64,000 nt of DNA, from NCBI RefSeq assembly GCF_964340395.1, contig NC_135549.1:241001-305000 (forward strand). Direction: 5' to 3'. The stretch's first letter is position 1. Each line of letters starts with the position of its first letter. The notes beneath the pieces were generated by a model. The model saw only the letters and a program-made list of their open reading frames with translations, ran no database searches and had not been told where the DNA came from. Shown here in pieces: positions 12,025 through 56,777 of this stretch. This stretch comes from Glandiceps talaboti (lineage: Eukaryota; Hemichordata; Enteropneusta; Spengelidae). Made by a program: the position numbers and the translations under genes.

Positions 12025-12891
12025 ATAAAAATAGCGCCAGTGGCGTTGGAGCACAACTGTATTTAACTGTTGCTAAGGGCGTGGTCCTGTTGCTAGGCAT
12101 ATTTGCATACATACCTTGAACCCGTATTCACTTACCTACCCATCCTTGGTATCTCTGTGTGTGGTATGGTTGCAAGTTTCAACCCCATTCACCATGCAGT
12201 TTCAAGATAGATATCAGTTTTTGACCAAAATTGACATGTTTAGACCTAATTTGCATATCACTGATGGCATCATCACGTTGTGAATACAGTTTCATCTACA
12301 CATGCCCAGATGTGTCCCCATTAAATTTCAGCCCAATACACATGGTAGATTTGGAATTATTGATGTTTGACCAACAATACAAATTTTAGACCTAATTTGC
12401 ATATCACATATGTTACGAACAATTCTTAATCTAAACACCACTTAAAACGTTCTCATCTAATTTCACCCCACTCTGTGCTATTATTTTGGAATTATAGATT
12501 TTTGACCAAAATACACATTTTTATACCTAATTTGCATATCACTGATGGAATCATCATGTTATAAAATGAACAATTCTTAATCTAAACACCACTAAGGACA
12601 TTCCCATCAAATTTCAGACTGATCTACCCAGTAATTTTTGAGTATAGGTTTTTTGACCAAAAATCACAATTTATTTACCCAAATCACACACCAGTGGAAA
12701 GATTATTTTGATATGAACAACTTCCTAACTAGACACCCAAAGTAATATACCTACCAAATATCTTGGCAATTGGTCCAGCAGTTTTTGACTTTAAGTTGTT
12801 TACACACACACACACACACACACATCCACACAGAGATAGCCACTTTGCCATGCCTATAGCACTACTGAACCTAAGAAGTTCAGTTGTGCTA
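12025..12891 (+). mobile_element. TAGCACAACTG-family element carrying a CA microsatellite
   Basis: Starts with an ATAGCGCCAGTGGCGTTG block and a slightly altered terminal repeat (GAGCACAACTG, 12049-12059). It ends with CAGTTGTGCTA (12881-12891), the inverse of the family start. The middle holds repeated blocks of the type TTTTTGACCAAAA plus CCTAATTTGCATATCAC. A (CA)n tract at 12801-12825 sits just before the conserved GCCATGCCTATAGCACTACT end. Non-coding. Confidence 0.8.
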
Positions 12892-13560
12892 AAAATAAAC
12901 AGAGACTTGGTAGAGAACAACAATGGATAACACATAGAGAAATAAATATGGACTCGAGATAGACCATAAGTCTAAACACCTTGAATAATCATTAATGCAA
13001 GTATTATTAAAGGAATGTCAAGGACGAGTATAATTTTTTCAAGGACATTCTCCATGCAGGGCGCTTTCACAGAGCTTCCACCTTTTCTGTAACATTCAAC
13101 ATGATCGATAAACACTTAATTCATGTAAATAACAGGTTACATAGCATGAACTTATCTCACAGGAATACTCATCTATTAAATATCATAGATGCTTCAATTA
13201 CTGCATCTGTTTCATCAAAGGCCATCTACCACCGTTCTCACTATATTTACATGTTTGTCCCAAAAGTTTGAGAACTACTTGGGAAAAATAAAGAAAGAAA
13301 AACATTGGCAATATCACTTGAATTGTAATCATTGTTGTGGCACCCACAATCACTCAAAACGTATTACACAACTGAAAGAGAAATTCTTTTTGAAAGTGTC
13401 AACTAGAATAACTATGATAAAAGAAAAAATTCACAGTTAACAACCTGTAATAGATGTAACAAATACTAATAGCATTTTAGCAATTCTACAAGGTGTAGGC
13501 AAGTATCAAACTGACCCTGTCTTTAGTCTTGTTTGCTGTATGCAATTATTTGCCCCCCCC
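12892..13560. other. Anonymous sequence, nothing recognised
   Basis: An 83-codon frame at 13189-13440 has no recognisable domain and is not counted as a gene. No repeat copy was seen. Confidence 0.4.
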
Positions 13561-13576
13561 CACTCTCTCTCCCTCC

Positions 13577-14749
<1,173 letters not shown>

Positions 14750-15623
14750 AAAATAGCAGCAATGGCGTAGCACAACTATACAGTTTTTTAAAATGTTTAC
14801 CCACATGCTGAACCATACTAGGTATAGGCGTTCATTTGCTGAATGACTATCTAGTTGCCCATCCAACCCTGTTATTATCTTTGCAATATGCACGATCATT
14901 TGGCTGTTGTTAAGGATGTGGTCATGTTGCTAGACATATTTGCATACATTTTTTGAAGGTCCGTTCACTTGTCTATGAATCCCTGATGCTATCTTTGCAA
15001 TATATGTGATCATTTGGATGTTGCTATGAGCGTGATCTTGTTGCTAGGTATATTTGCATACATTTTATGAATGTTTATTCATTTGGCTATTAACCTCTGT
15101 TATCTTTGCAATATACGTGATCATTTGGCTGTTGCTATGGGTGTGGTCTTGTTGCTAGGCACATTTAGATACATTTTTTGAATGTTTATTCATTTGTCTA
15201 TTAATACCTGTTATCTTTGTGAAATACACCATCATTTGGCTGTTACTATGGGCGTGATCATGGTTGCTGGGGGTATTAGCATACATTTTTTAATGTTTAC
15301 TTGCCTACCAGATGTTATTTGACTAAAATATACTGCCGTTTGGTTGTTGCTAAGGGCGTGGTCATGGTTGCTAGGGCCAACTGTCAAAATATTTTGAAGA
15401 AAATCTGCATATAACATCTCACCAAGTACTTTTTGAGATTTTTTTAACTAAAATTCACATTTTCACACCTAATTTGCATATAACTGATATGATGAGATCA
15501 TTATATACTTAATATTTCTTAATCTAAACACCCTCAGGTGCATCCCTATTAAATTTCAGTCAAATCTGCTCAGAAGTCTTGGAATTAAAGATTTTTGACC
15601 AAAAAGTCACAGTTTTAGACCTG
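14750..15623 (+). mobile_element. TAGCACAACTG-family element interrupted by a minisatellite
   Basis: Starts TAGCACAACTATAC at 14768. It carries several internal copies of the block CATTTGGCTGTTGCTATG plus GTTGCTAGGCACATTT, then TTTTTGACCAAAAAGTCACA at about 15590. At the position where sister copies continue with CCTAATTTGCATATC, this copy turns into the 27-bp array. No 3' inverted repeat is found beyond the array, so the 3' end is lost. Confidence 0.7.
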
Positions 15624-18040
15624 TACTACAGTTGTCTAGATTGTAAAGTGTCCTACAACTGTCTAGGTTGTAAAGGGTACTACAGCTGTCTAAGTTGCAA
15701 AGTGTACTACAACTGACCAAGTTGTAAAGGGTACTACAACTGTCTAGGTTGTAAAGGGTACTACAGATGTCTAGGTTGTAAAGGGTACTACAGCTGTCTA
15801 AGTTGTAAAGGGTACTACAGATGGCTAGGTTGTAAAGGGTACTACAGCTGTCTAGGTTGTAAAGGGTACTACAGCTGTCTAAGTTGTAAAGGGTACTACA
15901 GATGTCTAGGTTGTAAAGTGTGCTACAGATGTCTAGGTTGTAAAGGGTACTACAACTGTCTAGGTTGTAAAGGGTACTACAGATGTCTAGGTTGTAAAGG
16001 GTACTACAGCTGTCTAAGTTGTAAAGGGTACTACAGATGTCTAGGTTGTAAAGGGTACTACAGCTGTCTAGGTTGTAAAGGGTACTACAGCTGTCTAGGT
16101 TGTAAAGGGTACTACAGCTGTCTAGGTTGTAAAGGGTACTACAGCTGTCTAGGTTGTAAAGGGTACTACAGATGTCTAGGTTGTAAAGTGTGCTACAGAT
16201 GTCTAGGCTGTAAAGGGTACTACAGCTGTCTAGGTTGTAAAGGGTACTACAGCTGTCTAGGTTCTAAAAGGGTACTACAACTGTTTAGGTTGAAAAGGGT
16301 ACTACAACTGTTTAGGTTGTAAAGTGTACTACAACTGTCTAGGTTGTAAAGGGTACTATAGCTGTCTAGGTTGTAAAGGGTACTACAGCTGTCTAGGTTG
16401 TAAAGTGTACTACAGCAGTCTAGGTTGTAAAGTGTACTACAGCTGTCTAGGTTGTAAAGGGTACTACTACAGCTGTTTATGTTGCAAAGTGTACTTCAAC
16501 TGTCTAGGTTGTAAAGGGTACTACAGCTGTCTAGCTTTTAAAGGGTACTACAGCTGTCTAGGTTGTAAAGGGTACTACAGATGTCTAGGTTGTAAAGGGT
16601 ACTACAGATGTCTAGGTTGTAAAGGGTACTACAGCTGTCTAGGTTGTAAAGGGTACTACAGCTGTCTAGGTTGTAAAGGGTACTACAGCTGTTTAGGTTG
16701 TAAAGTGTACTACAGCTGTCTAGGTTGTAAAGTGTACTACAGCTGTCTAGGTTGTAAAGGGTACTACAGCTGTCTAGGTTCTAAAAGGGTACTACAACTG
16801 TTTAGGTTGAAAAGGGTACTACAGCTGTCTGGGTTGTAAAGGGTACTGCAACTGTTTAGGTTGTAAAGTGTACTACAACTGTCTAGGTTGTAAAGGGTAC
16901 TACAGCTGTCTAGGTTGTAAAGGGTACTACAGCTGTCTAGATTGTAAAGTGTACTACAGCTGTCTAGGTTGTAAAGTGTACTACAGCTGTCTATGTTGTA
17001 AAGGGTACTACTACAGCTGTTTATGTTGCAAAGTGTACTTCAACTGTCTAGGTTGTAAAGGGTACTACAGCTGTCTAGGTTTTAAAGGGTACTACAGCTG
17101 TCTAGGTTGTAAAGGGTACTACAGCTGTCTAGGTTGTAAAGGGCACTACAGCTGTCTAGGTTGTAAAGGGTACTACTACAGCTGTTTATGTTGCAAAGTG
17201 TACTTCAACTGTCTAGGTTGTAAAGGGTACTACAGCTGTCTAGGTTGTAAAGGGTACTACAGCTGTCTAGGTTGTAAAGGGTACTACAGCTGTCTAGGTT
17301 GTAAAGGGTACTACAGCTGTCTAGGTTGTAAAGTGTACTACAACTGTCTAGGTTGTAAAGGGTACTACAACTGTCTAGGTTGTAAAGGGTACTACAGCTG
17401 TTAAGGTTGCAAAGTGTACTTCAACTGTCTAGGTTGTAAAGGGTACTACAGATGTCTACTTTGCAAAGTGTACTTCAACTGTCTAGGTTGTAAAGGGTAC
17501 TACAGCTGTCTAGGTTGTAAAGGGTACTGCAGATGTCTACTTTGCAAAGTGTACTTCAACTGTCTAGGTTGTAAAGGGTACTACTGCTGTCTAGGTTGTA
17601 AAGTGTACTACAGCTGTCTAGGTTGTAAAGGGTACTACAGCTGTTAAGGTTGCAAAGTGTACTTCAACTGTCTAGGTTGTAAAGGGTACTACAGATGTCT
17701 ACTTTGCAAAGTGTACTTCAACTGTCTGGGTTGTAAAGGGTACTACAACTGTCTAGGTTGTAAAGTGTACAGCTATTTATGTTGTAATGAGTACTACAAC
17801 TGTCTAGGTTGTAAAGTGTACTACAACTGTCTGGGTTGTAAAGTGTACTACAGCTGTCTAGGTTCTAAAAGGGTACTACAACTGTTTAGGTTGAAAAGGG
17901 TACTACAGCTGTCTAGGTTGTAAAGTGTACTACAACTGTCTAGGTTGTAAAGGGTACTACTGCTGTCTGGGTTGTAAAGCGTACTACAGCTGTCTAGGTT
18001 GTAAAGGATACCTACAGCTGTCTAGGTTATAAGTTGTACC
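15624..18040. repeat. 27-bp minisatellite, about 2.4 kb
   Basis: Roughly ninety tandem copies of a 27-bp unit (GGTTGTAAAGGGTACTACAG followed by CTGTCTA). Variants include GTGTAC for GGGTAC, AACTG or GATG for GCTG, and a few 3-bp insertions (TACTACTAC). Since 27 is divisible by three, one plus-strand frame reads a nine-residue repeat (GCKGYYSCL) over long blocks, broken by stops after single-base indels. Higher-order blocks are visible, for example near 16330-16520 and 16870-17060. There is no independent evidence of translation. Confidence 0.95.
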
Positions 18041-18303
18041 AAAGTTCTAACATGACCTGTGAGGTGGAGCAAAGGAAGCAACACTGTGACAGTATATTTA
18101 TCCACTTACAATACTGAGGTACATGTAATGATACTTGCTATGAGTATGATGCAGTATTAGTATCATTTAAATGACATGTTTGGTCAATATATATTTACAT
18201 TCATGAAATGGCAGACAATTTTTAAAGATTTTTTCTTGAAATGTGAAAGACTCACTTTGATTTAATGCTTATACATACACATAGATAAACCAGTAGCTCA
18301 CAT
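18041..18303. other. Short unique spacer
   Basis: Lies between the minisatellite and the TTAA-flanked transposon. Nothing recognised. Confidence 0.4.
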
Positions 18304-20151
18304 TTAAAGTGTACATGCAAAGGTAAATACTTTTTTTCGTAATTATGTTTATTTTGCCATAAAAATAAAGGAAATCGGGTTTGTAATAGTACATTATAAT
18401 TCTAACACAAGAAATTGTGCGAAAAATGAGGCACTCTCAGCTCAGCCACTGAGCACCTTCAGGTAAGTACCTCTCATTTGCATATGGATAGGACAGGATT
18501 TGGAACTTTATGACGTCAATGCAGGAACACAAACGCATTCATCAGTGTATCTTTACATGTAAATCCATTATGGTCGAACCAGAAGGTCAACTTCAAAACC
18601 CGTTTTCGCCAGAACCCGACGTTGAATATTGGTCAGATTCCTCAAGCGTAGAGCAATACACTCCAGCATTAACATCTGATGGTGTGATTTAGCCAAATTC
18701 ATTCGAACCGACCGCTAGCAGTAAGATAGTTCCTCTGGCAGTGAATGAGTATGTCCTAGTGAAGCCGTGTTGTTTACATAAAGTAAAGGCTGTTATCAGC
18801 ATCCTTTGTTGACATAACTATTCAATGGGTGGAAAACAGCTCCTGCAGACAATGTAATTGAAACGAAAATTATCTAATATTTCCATACCCATCAAACATA
18901 CAGAGATCGAATGAGAATGGCTTCAAGAGTTCCCCATAATATTCTCTCAAGTTGTTCAAATGTAGCATGTGTCGTAACAGTACATTTGATCTATGGATGA
19001 CCATTCAAAATCTTTGCGAAAGTAGACCCACAAATTCGTTAGAGCAGAACGTTTTGTTGGATAACCATCCCTCTTGAAAGCTATGTGTACACCTACTTTA
19101 TTTCATTTTTTACTGTGTTCATTACCATCCACACAGTGACATGAAGTGGTTTCATCTTCTTTCAAAGCACGGCCCATGTTCACTGAAGCCGGCCGTACTG
19201 TGGTGTATTGTGTATTGTCTCCGACCAGTTTTGTTTGAGTTTTTTATGGATAGACATGTCTTACGTTGTGGAAGTTATTTGACCTGGGAGCGTGAAGCTT
19301 AGTGCTGACTGTACTTTGCTGTGTCCATCCACTTTTGACATGTGATTGGCATGACACAGTAATTGTTCAGGTAGACAAAACAATTTAAACAAAAATAGCA
19401 ACATTATAATGAGCGGTGTATCTTTTTACTTTGATATGATTCCGACGATGTACATGTGATGTATCACAATGAAAACGATCGACTCCCAGCAACATGGAAA
19501 TCAAAACATACAATCGGACTACGCATTGTTTAAAAACAAATGCTTTCGAAGTGAAAATATTTTATGAAGCTAACTTGCTTTCTTGAAAACATAATTTCAA
19601 ATTATTTTATTTGTCTTCCTTTTTTTGCTTTGATCATGGCTACACCGGTGGCATGGAGAACCCCGGCCCCGGTAACATTTACCAGCTTTCACTGTATGGC
19701 GTCACTGTCCAGTTTTTACGTGATTTCAACTGCCTTCACCCATTATTACCTACTCAGTTATATCACTCGGAAATGTGTGTAGGGTGATCTTTCACTGTGG
19801 GTGCTGCTGACAAAACACCAAGGAACCATTGTTGTCGGAAGACTAAACTGGTACACCACAATATGTACAGTTACAGATAATAATATATGGCAAGCGTAAT
19901 TAGTAATTCATAAGTAAACATTACACAAAGGCTTAGAAGGCTTTTGTAACACATGGGACCTCGACACCTTTCGTGAGCTGGTTGAGGTGCCGAAGTTAGT
20001 CGAAGCACAGGGGATTAAGGGGGCAAGTATTTTTGCGACTTTCTTGCCAATGCGCATAATATTTAGAGGTATGAATGCAATTTCATTTATTTTTATGGCA
20101 AAATAAACATAATTACGAAAAAAATTATCAACCTTTGCATGTACACTTTAA
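18304..20151. mobile_element. TTAA-flanked transposon with long inverted repeats, copy 1 (1,840 bp)
   Basis: Bounded by TTAA at 18304-18307 and 20148-20151. Inside, the left end AGTGTACATGCAAAGG is matched by CCTTTGCATGTACACT at the right, and the inverted repeats extend about 60 bp through CGTAATTATGTTTATTTTGC. A near-identical copy lies at 34948-36730. TTAA duplication is typical of piggyBac and Kolobok superfamilies, but no transposase is visible, so it is probably non-autonomous. A 72-codon frame (19564-19782) occurs in both copies with few changes, but has no recognisable domain. It also carries a TGACGTCA site (18511-18518). Confidence 0.85.
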
Positions 20152-20504
20152 GTTCCCTGTACAACAGAAACAGGCCTTCATTGAAGACACAGACATAGCT
20201 ATTCACTGTTGAAAATTTCCACACATGTATATGTACGTGCTTTGATGACCTACCTCCTATAACATGTGAACATGTCACCCTCCTATCTTATTTATGCTAT
20301 TTGCATATTGTGTAGTACAAATAACTTGTTTTATTCTGCTTGTCCATTCCTATGTTTTATATTTGTTATTTTCTTTAGTTTCATAACTTCAATTCCAACC
20401 AAATTCCTTGAAATTAATCATAAATATTAATTTCACATACTCATTCTATTTATACCATGCATAAGCCAACTTATTGTCTTTGTGTACAACATATGGATTA
20501 TATA
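20152..20504. other. AT-rich spacer, nothing recognised
   Basis: No open frame of note and no repeat copy seen. Confidence 0.4.
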
Positions 20505-20760
20505 TATCCTGGTTCTACATCACGACAACTTGTCTATGTCACTGGTTCTGTGGTGCTTGAAATATGAGTTTAAAACATAAATCGTCATTATTCATTCCTG
20601 ATTGTTCCTGACATATGATTGAGGAGGTATGGTTACATGCATATTATTCCCCAATATTTGTCTTCACTCACCCTGAAAAACAGAGTGACCTAAGGGTTTG
20701 TCACTACTCGTTTATTGACTCATAGTGACAAGAATACTGGGGAGTAATATCTAATTATTT
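20505..20760. mobile_element. MITE-like repeat, copy 2
   Basis: Matches 1772-2060 in order: CCTGGTTCTACATCACGACA, a block ending TGTCACTGGTTCTG, and a palindromic second half running from TTATTCCCCAATATTTG to ACTGGGGAGTAAT, with GTGACCTAAGGGTTTGTCAC at its centre. It lies downstream of the ABCD stop codon. Confidence 0.65.
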
Positions 20761-21240
20761 CCTCATACCTTGCCCATCATAATAGTAATGAATATGGAGT
20801 ATTTTTGCTAAGGTTTCATAACCCCAGTACAAGAACTGGTGAAAGTTACATAAATCTGATTATACTATTATTGATAATTCATTGTTTTTACTAACTTAAA
20901 GGTTTGGAGACCCTGGCAAAAGAAAGGGAAATCAGGTAAAACTTGCATAGACTTTCATACCTTTAATGACTTTGATGAAGAACCCAGATAAAATGCCTAG
21001 GGAATTCAGGTAAAATTTGCTTAGTCTAAACCATAATTAATGAAAATTCTTATTCGTGTGAAACCTCAGTAATATGACAGTTGCACCAGGTAGATGTTAC
21101 CTACTTAAATATGCACCGTAATAAAAACACTGCATACTCAGTCATAATTTTTCTCAGTAAAATTGTATATTGAAGTGTTCTGCCATTTTCAATAGGTTGT
21201 CTATAGTTTCTTCATCAATATTTACATCAGTTAAAGTGTA
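20761..21240. other. 3' flank / probable 3' UTR of the ABCD gene
   Basis: Immediately downstream (minus strand) of the ABCD stop. An ATTAAA on the minus strand (complement of 20962-20967), about 275 bp past the stop, is a possible poly(A) signal. No AATAAA was seen closer. The 3' UTR end is therefore a guess. Confidence 0.3.
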
Positions 21241-51882
<30,642 letters not shown>

Positions 51883-52117
51883 GATTGAAATTTTAAGTAA
51901 AACACTACACGAAAATGGTACCCTTACCGGCAATCGTACATGTTGGGATTTATCAGCATTTGCACATGCGTACGCGTGAATTGCGGGAGTGCATTTCCGG
52001 TTGGTGTTGATACCGAGGCTATCCCGTGCAAGTCTCTTGTAATTGTCGTCTGCAACTTTCTGGTTTTAAATCTCGATTTTCAGTATTTCCAAAAATTCAG
52101 CAAAATTTGAAATTGAG
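51883..52117. promoter_or_regulatory. Shared divergent promoter of ABCD and REDIC1-like genes
   Basis: Only 235 bp separate the two start codons. The interval is locally richer in CpG than its surroundings. It contains ATTTCCGGT (51993-52001), an ETS-type site (ACCGGAAAT on the minus strand), and GCACATGCGTACGCG (51962-51976), close to the NRF1 consensus. No TATA box is evident at a sensible distance from either gene. These motifs are typical of bidirectional CpG-type promoters. Transcription start sites are not known; assignment rests on position and motifs. Confidence 0.6.
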
Positions 52118-52140
52118 ATGAACTGGGTAGGAGGTGCTAG
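52118..52140 (+). CDS. REDIC1: REDIC1-like exon 1 (MNWVGGA)
   Basis: 23 bases, ATGAACTGGGTAGGAGGTGC TAG before donor GTAAGT. Too short to be found by open-frame length; recognised from the MNWVGG start. Purine at -3 (GAGATG). Confidence 0.75.
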
Positions 52141-55100
52141 GTAAGTATTAAAACGGATGATGGTTCAGTGTTCTTTACTAAATAATGTATTTGTGAATTG
52201 TACAGGAGAGAATCTCTACTGCAGTGGTAAAAAAAAAAAAAAATACTCATGGGAGTCGTTTTTATTTTATTTTTTTACCATGAGAGTAGTTTGTTTTGTG
52301 TTTTTAGTTTTTTACCATGCGAGTAAATTTTTATCTCGTTCTTTGGAAAAATTATAAACTTAAATAGAGCACTTTGTGAATTCTGTGTTACACTTAATAC
52401 AATAGCATGATATATACTCAGTCTAACAGTTTAACGATTTTCGAGTTCATTAACCAGAGGATAGCTGGAATACAGTTGTTTGTATTTTAATAGGTATATA
52501 CATATGTACCTTGCAGGCTTGACTTTTTGAAGTCTAAACTTTTGTCCACTAAATAAGTGTGATTAACAGTCACACCATAAAAACTTTAGATGCTCATATG
52601 ACTGAAATGGTCACAACATTGAGAATTGAGGTGACTGACACAAACTTCATAGCCAATTTGTAGTACCAGTAACCTATTTCCCAGGGTTCAGTTTGTGGCC
52701 ATACACCGATACAGAGCCCTCAGGAGATTAGGCGAATGTTGACTGCTAAAAAACCCGATTTCATCTCTTTTTTAGGAAAAAACTTAGGTACTGAGGCCTA
52801 ACAAAAAAAATGTGTGGTTCCGATTAATCTAATTTTTAGAACAGGTGGGGTAGGTAGATTTTTTGTTTCATTTTTTTTAATATATATTTTTTGTTCATTT
52901 TCGAGTGTCTATAGTACAGGTAGTTATGTTTTCCGTTGTTTTCCATATGTTCTTGGTTTCTTCTCATCAGATGTACAGCCATTACAGATTGGATTTGGAA
53001 GAATAGTTTTATATTGTCTTTTTAAGTTGATGTCAGTTTCCAGATTCACTATTTGTTGCAAGATCTCACAGTTTTTGCAATTTTATAACTTTTTTCTCGA
53101 ATATGTAAAGTAAAGTTTAAGATTGGCGTAAAAAAAACTAGGTGGGGTTGAGTATTCGGAACCAAACATTTTTTTTTTCAGCATAAAGATGCAAAAATAA
53201 AAATATTTTTCCTAGGCCTCAGGACATCCTCTGTGAATTTGTTATAATAATAGTTCTAGCCACACTTTAATTCCCCTTCAATCCCCTTTTGAACAGAAAC
53301 AGGATAAGACTGAAGCAAGAAAAGAAACAACAACAGGTAATGTTAACAATAAGCCATACTACTCCATTTCAATATTATATTTTTGTATAATATTTAATGA
53401 ATATTAAATGAAACTGGAAAACTTTTAAAATGCAATTTATTATCAGAAACTTTTTGAATATCTCTTAAATGAAATTAACGGGATATACTTAGTCAGTCCA
53501 GGGTAAAGGAAAACTGAATATTCAGCCAGTCTATGAAAATCTTATAAAAATATCTCCTTCATACCATGTATTATTTCCAAATCTCAAATTTCTAATCACT
53601 CCTGAAAACTTGAAGAGGACACTTACAAGTTCCTACAAAATTCAGTTTGGGGGTTATGTCTTCAGTGAAAGATTTTCATAATAGACATTTCACTTCTTTT
53701 TATACAATATTGCATTAACATACTGGCAACAACATTTCCTTTCTAAATTTGACAAAATATATACTTTTTCCCCCACAAACTTTAGATAGCACATAATTGA
53801 GTAAATTAACCAGTTCTTTTTTTACCAAACCAAGGTTTAAAAGTACCCCCACCTAATTTTTCACTGCCGACCCTAAACCCTGGACCTTTTTTTTTTATAA
53901 ATTTGAGAAAAAAAATTATAAAATCACGAAAATTGTACAAAGTTTTAAAGTCTCGCAAGAAATAGTGGATCCAGAAATTGACATTATAACACTGCTTTTC
54001 CAATCTGTAATGGCTGTACATCTGATGAGAAGAAACCAATAACTCAGAGACCATATGGAAAACAACAAAAAACATACTGAACTAGACACTAACATTTAAA
54101 AAAAAAAATAAACTAAGTGACCGGCAGTTTCTTTGGCCTGGGGGTGGGGGTGGGGGGCTGATTGGTAGGACTATTGTTTTGAAACTGTCAAGATGCTATC
54201 AAAGTATATTTCAAAAGTATTTCAACCCTATGTAGTTGCTTTTTACAATGTTGGTGCTGTCTTGTAAAGCTTGGAAATTATTGTCTGAAAGTGTCTGAAT
54301 AGTCTCAAAATTGACTTTTCAGAGTTAAAAACCTCCAGGGCTTCTAGGAAGAGACCCCCTAGGATAAGAGATGTACATATTCCCTTCTCAAGCTTTCCCC
54401 CTACCTTTCACTGTCAAGATGCTAATAATAATAATAATAATAATAATAAACTTTATTGCAACCTTATCTATCATTTTAGGTATCAGTATAGTACAATAAA
54501 GTAAAAAAAAAATGCTTATATTGACCATACACAAAAAACACAGTAATTTCGCAATGTGAAAATCAACATATACATGTAAATGTAATTGTAGAATGTATAT
54601 CACGAGGCAGCTGGTATATTTTTGTTCAAGTGGTGTTCTCGAATTTTGAAACCTTGTTGAATAAATGTACTTATTTCAACTAGTTTATTTGTGTCTTTTA
54701 TTTTGAGAATCTTTATGAGATTATCCATGCTTGAACCAGAATATATATTTAATTTGTTAAAGAGTTCTTTCCTTTCATTTTGATATCCTGTACAGTGTAA
54801 TAAGAAATGCTCCTCGTCTTCTATTTCACCTTGTTTACATACAGGGCATGTCCTGCTTGATAAGGTGGTGTTTGTGTATCTTCCAGTTTCTATATGTAAA
54901 ATATGTGCACTAATTCTAAGTTTTGTCATTGCTGATCTGTATTGTGGGTTTTTAATGTATTCTAAATAGTTTTCAAAGTTCATATCCGATTTAATTTGTC
55001 TATATGTACGTAATTTATTTTTATATTGTTTGTCCTTGTTGTCCTTCATTGTGTCCATTATATTTTTGTGGAGAAGCAACTTTAACTTTTCTTTAAATAT

Positions 55101-56719
55101 AGCTATTAGGTTTTCACTGTTAGAATGGTTTGGTTCAAATGCTATTAAACTCCTTTTGGAATATATTTACCTTGTGTAGTCAATAATGATAGTGCTTACC
55201 CAGGATCTTATAAAGTAGATGCAAGAAAGTCAAGCAGTCCATACTGTGTCACGATCAAATAATACCTGTCATGTGAATATTATATATGGGGGGGGGGGGG
55301 GGGGGGGGGGGGGGTCAGTGACTTTTTGTCGGCTGATTTAAGAATCCACTGCCCCCACCCCCCACCCCAGGCTGGAGAAACTGACCAGTCCGTAAAATAA
55401 AAATTCTACCTATTCCACCTATTCTAAAATTGAGCACAATTTTTTTTAAATATAATAGGCCCATAGTATAAATTGAGACTGTGTATGGAATGGTTTGAGA
55501 ATGTATGATAATATAATTAATCCTAACTTTTATTGAGACAGGAGTATTTTGAAAGGAAAAGATTTTCTAGTAAAGTCAAGAGAGCAAGGGCCTGGAATTC
55601 ACCAAATAGTAGAACGAATACAGTCAGTCTGGATCTGTTATCAATACAGTCAGTGAGTGCTGCCCGCTATGCAAGTAGGAAAGGTAAATGTCGATATGAT
55701 TTTTACATCTAGGGACCTAACTACCCCATGTATACCTTACCATCTATCACTTCTTTGAAAGTGAAAAACTTTCACTCGGGGAAAGTATATTATCTCTTGG
55801 TATGGTGTAGCCTATCATCATGGCTATAACTTAGTCTACTAGTTTTAATGAGTAATTTGCATAATTAATGATATTCATTAATTTTTCTATATATGAAGAG
55901 TGCAAGCTTTAAGTTCTACATAATTTCGGTTGGTACATACATTCATAATACCAGGGTACACGTGTCTCATTAAGCTTATTGATGTAATTCTTAGTTATAT
56001 TGAGACATTTCCATAATTAATGATAATCTAATTTACTCATTCTTGACACTCTCTTTCTCATCTTTTCTGTGGGTTTAGAAAGTCCAAAGGTTCCAGTAAA
56101 TATTACCAAGATTGACTTAGACAAAGCCAAACCAGTGCACAGAAGATATGAAAATGTTGAACTTCTAATGTCTCCATGTCATGTGCCTTCAAGACTCAAA
56201 CTGTCAGATTCCCCAAAAAGGTTTCAAAAGTATCTTTTTCTTTAAAAAAAGTAATGTCATCTTTGAAAGTTTATTATGATTACATATTAATTTGTTTGAT
56301 AGAGGATGGCGATTAAACCCATTTTAACTTTGTATATTGTGTAATATATTGGTCTGTCATATGCACTGTTATTGTCTATCATCGATTGATTTCAACTTCA
56401 TCATTCAGAGTTGTTTACCAACACTCATGACTAGCAATTATTAGATAGAGGATATTAGATTTCTTCAATTTCAGAATCAGACATCACTTGACCTGTACTC
56501 ATGAGAGCAAGTTGGATGATACAAATGAAGTCACAAACAAAAACATTTCCATTGATGCAAGCAAATGTGATGTTACTGCAGGAAAGCTTACTTGTTCACT
56601 CATGTGTCAGACATTTTTGAAGAAACCAGCTGCTTCCTATAATGCTGAACACAACATTTCTGAAGTCAAACATAAGAAGGTACATATATTTAGTTTAGCT
56701 TAGTTTTATAAGTATGCAT

Positions 56720-56777
<58 letters not shown>

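Noticed and set aside
15918-17923. Series of Cys-Tyr-rich open frames as a real repeat protein
   Set aside because: They follow from a 27-bp unit divisible by three; no promoter, conserved start, splice context or homologous family is visible, and frames break at indels. Kept only as a finding.
51883-51933. 17-codon upstream extension of the ABCD frame (start at 51933)
   Set aside because: The codon at 51933 is TTG, not ATG; the first in-frame ATG is at 51882 with A at -3. The resemblance of the extension to the first residues of human ABCD1 appears coincidental.
52814-54075. Hydrophobic open frames at 52814-53113 (plus) and 53806-54075 (minus)
   Set aside because: They are the two arms of the same inverted repeat read in the same orientation; Phe/Tyr-rich translation reflects T-rich repeat DNA.
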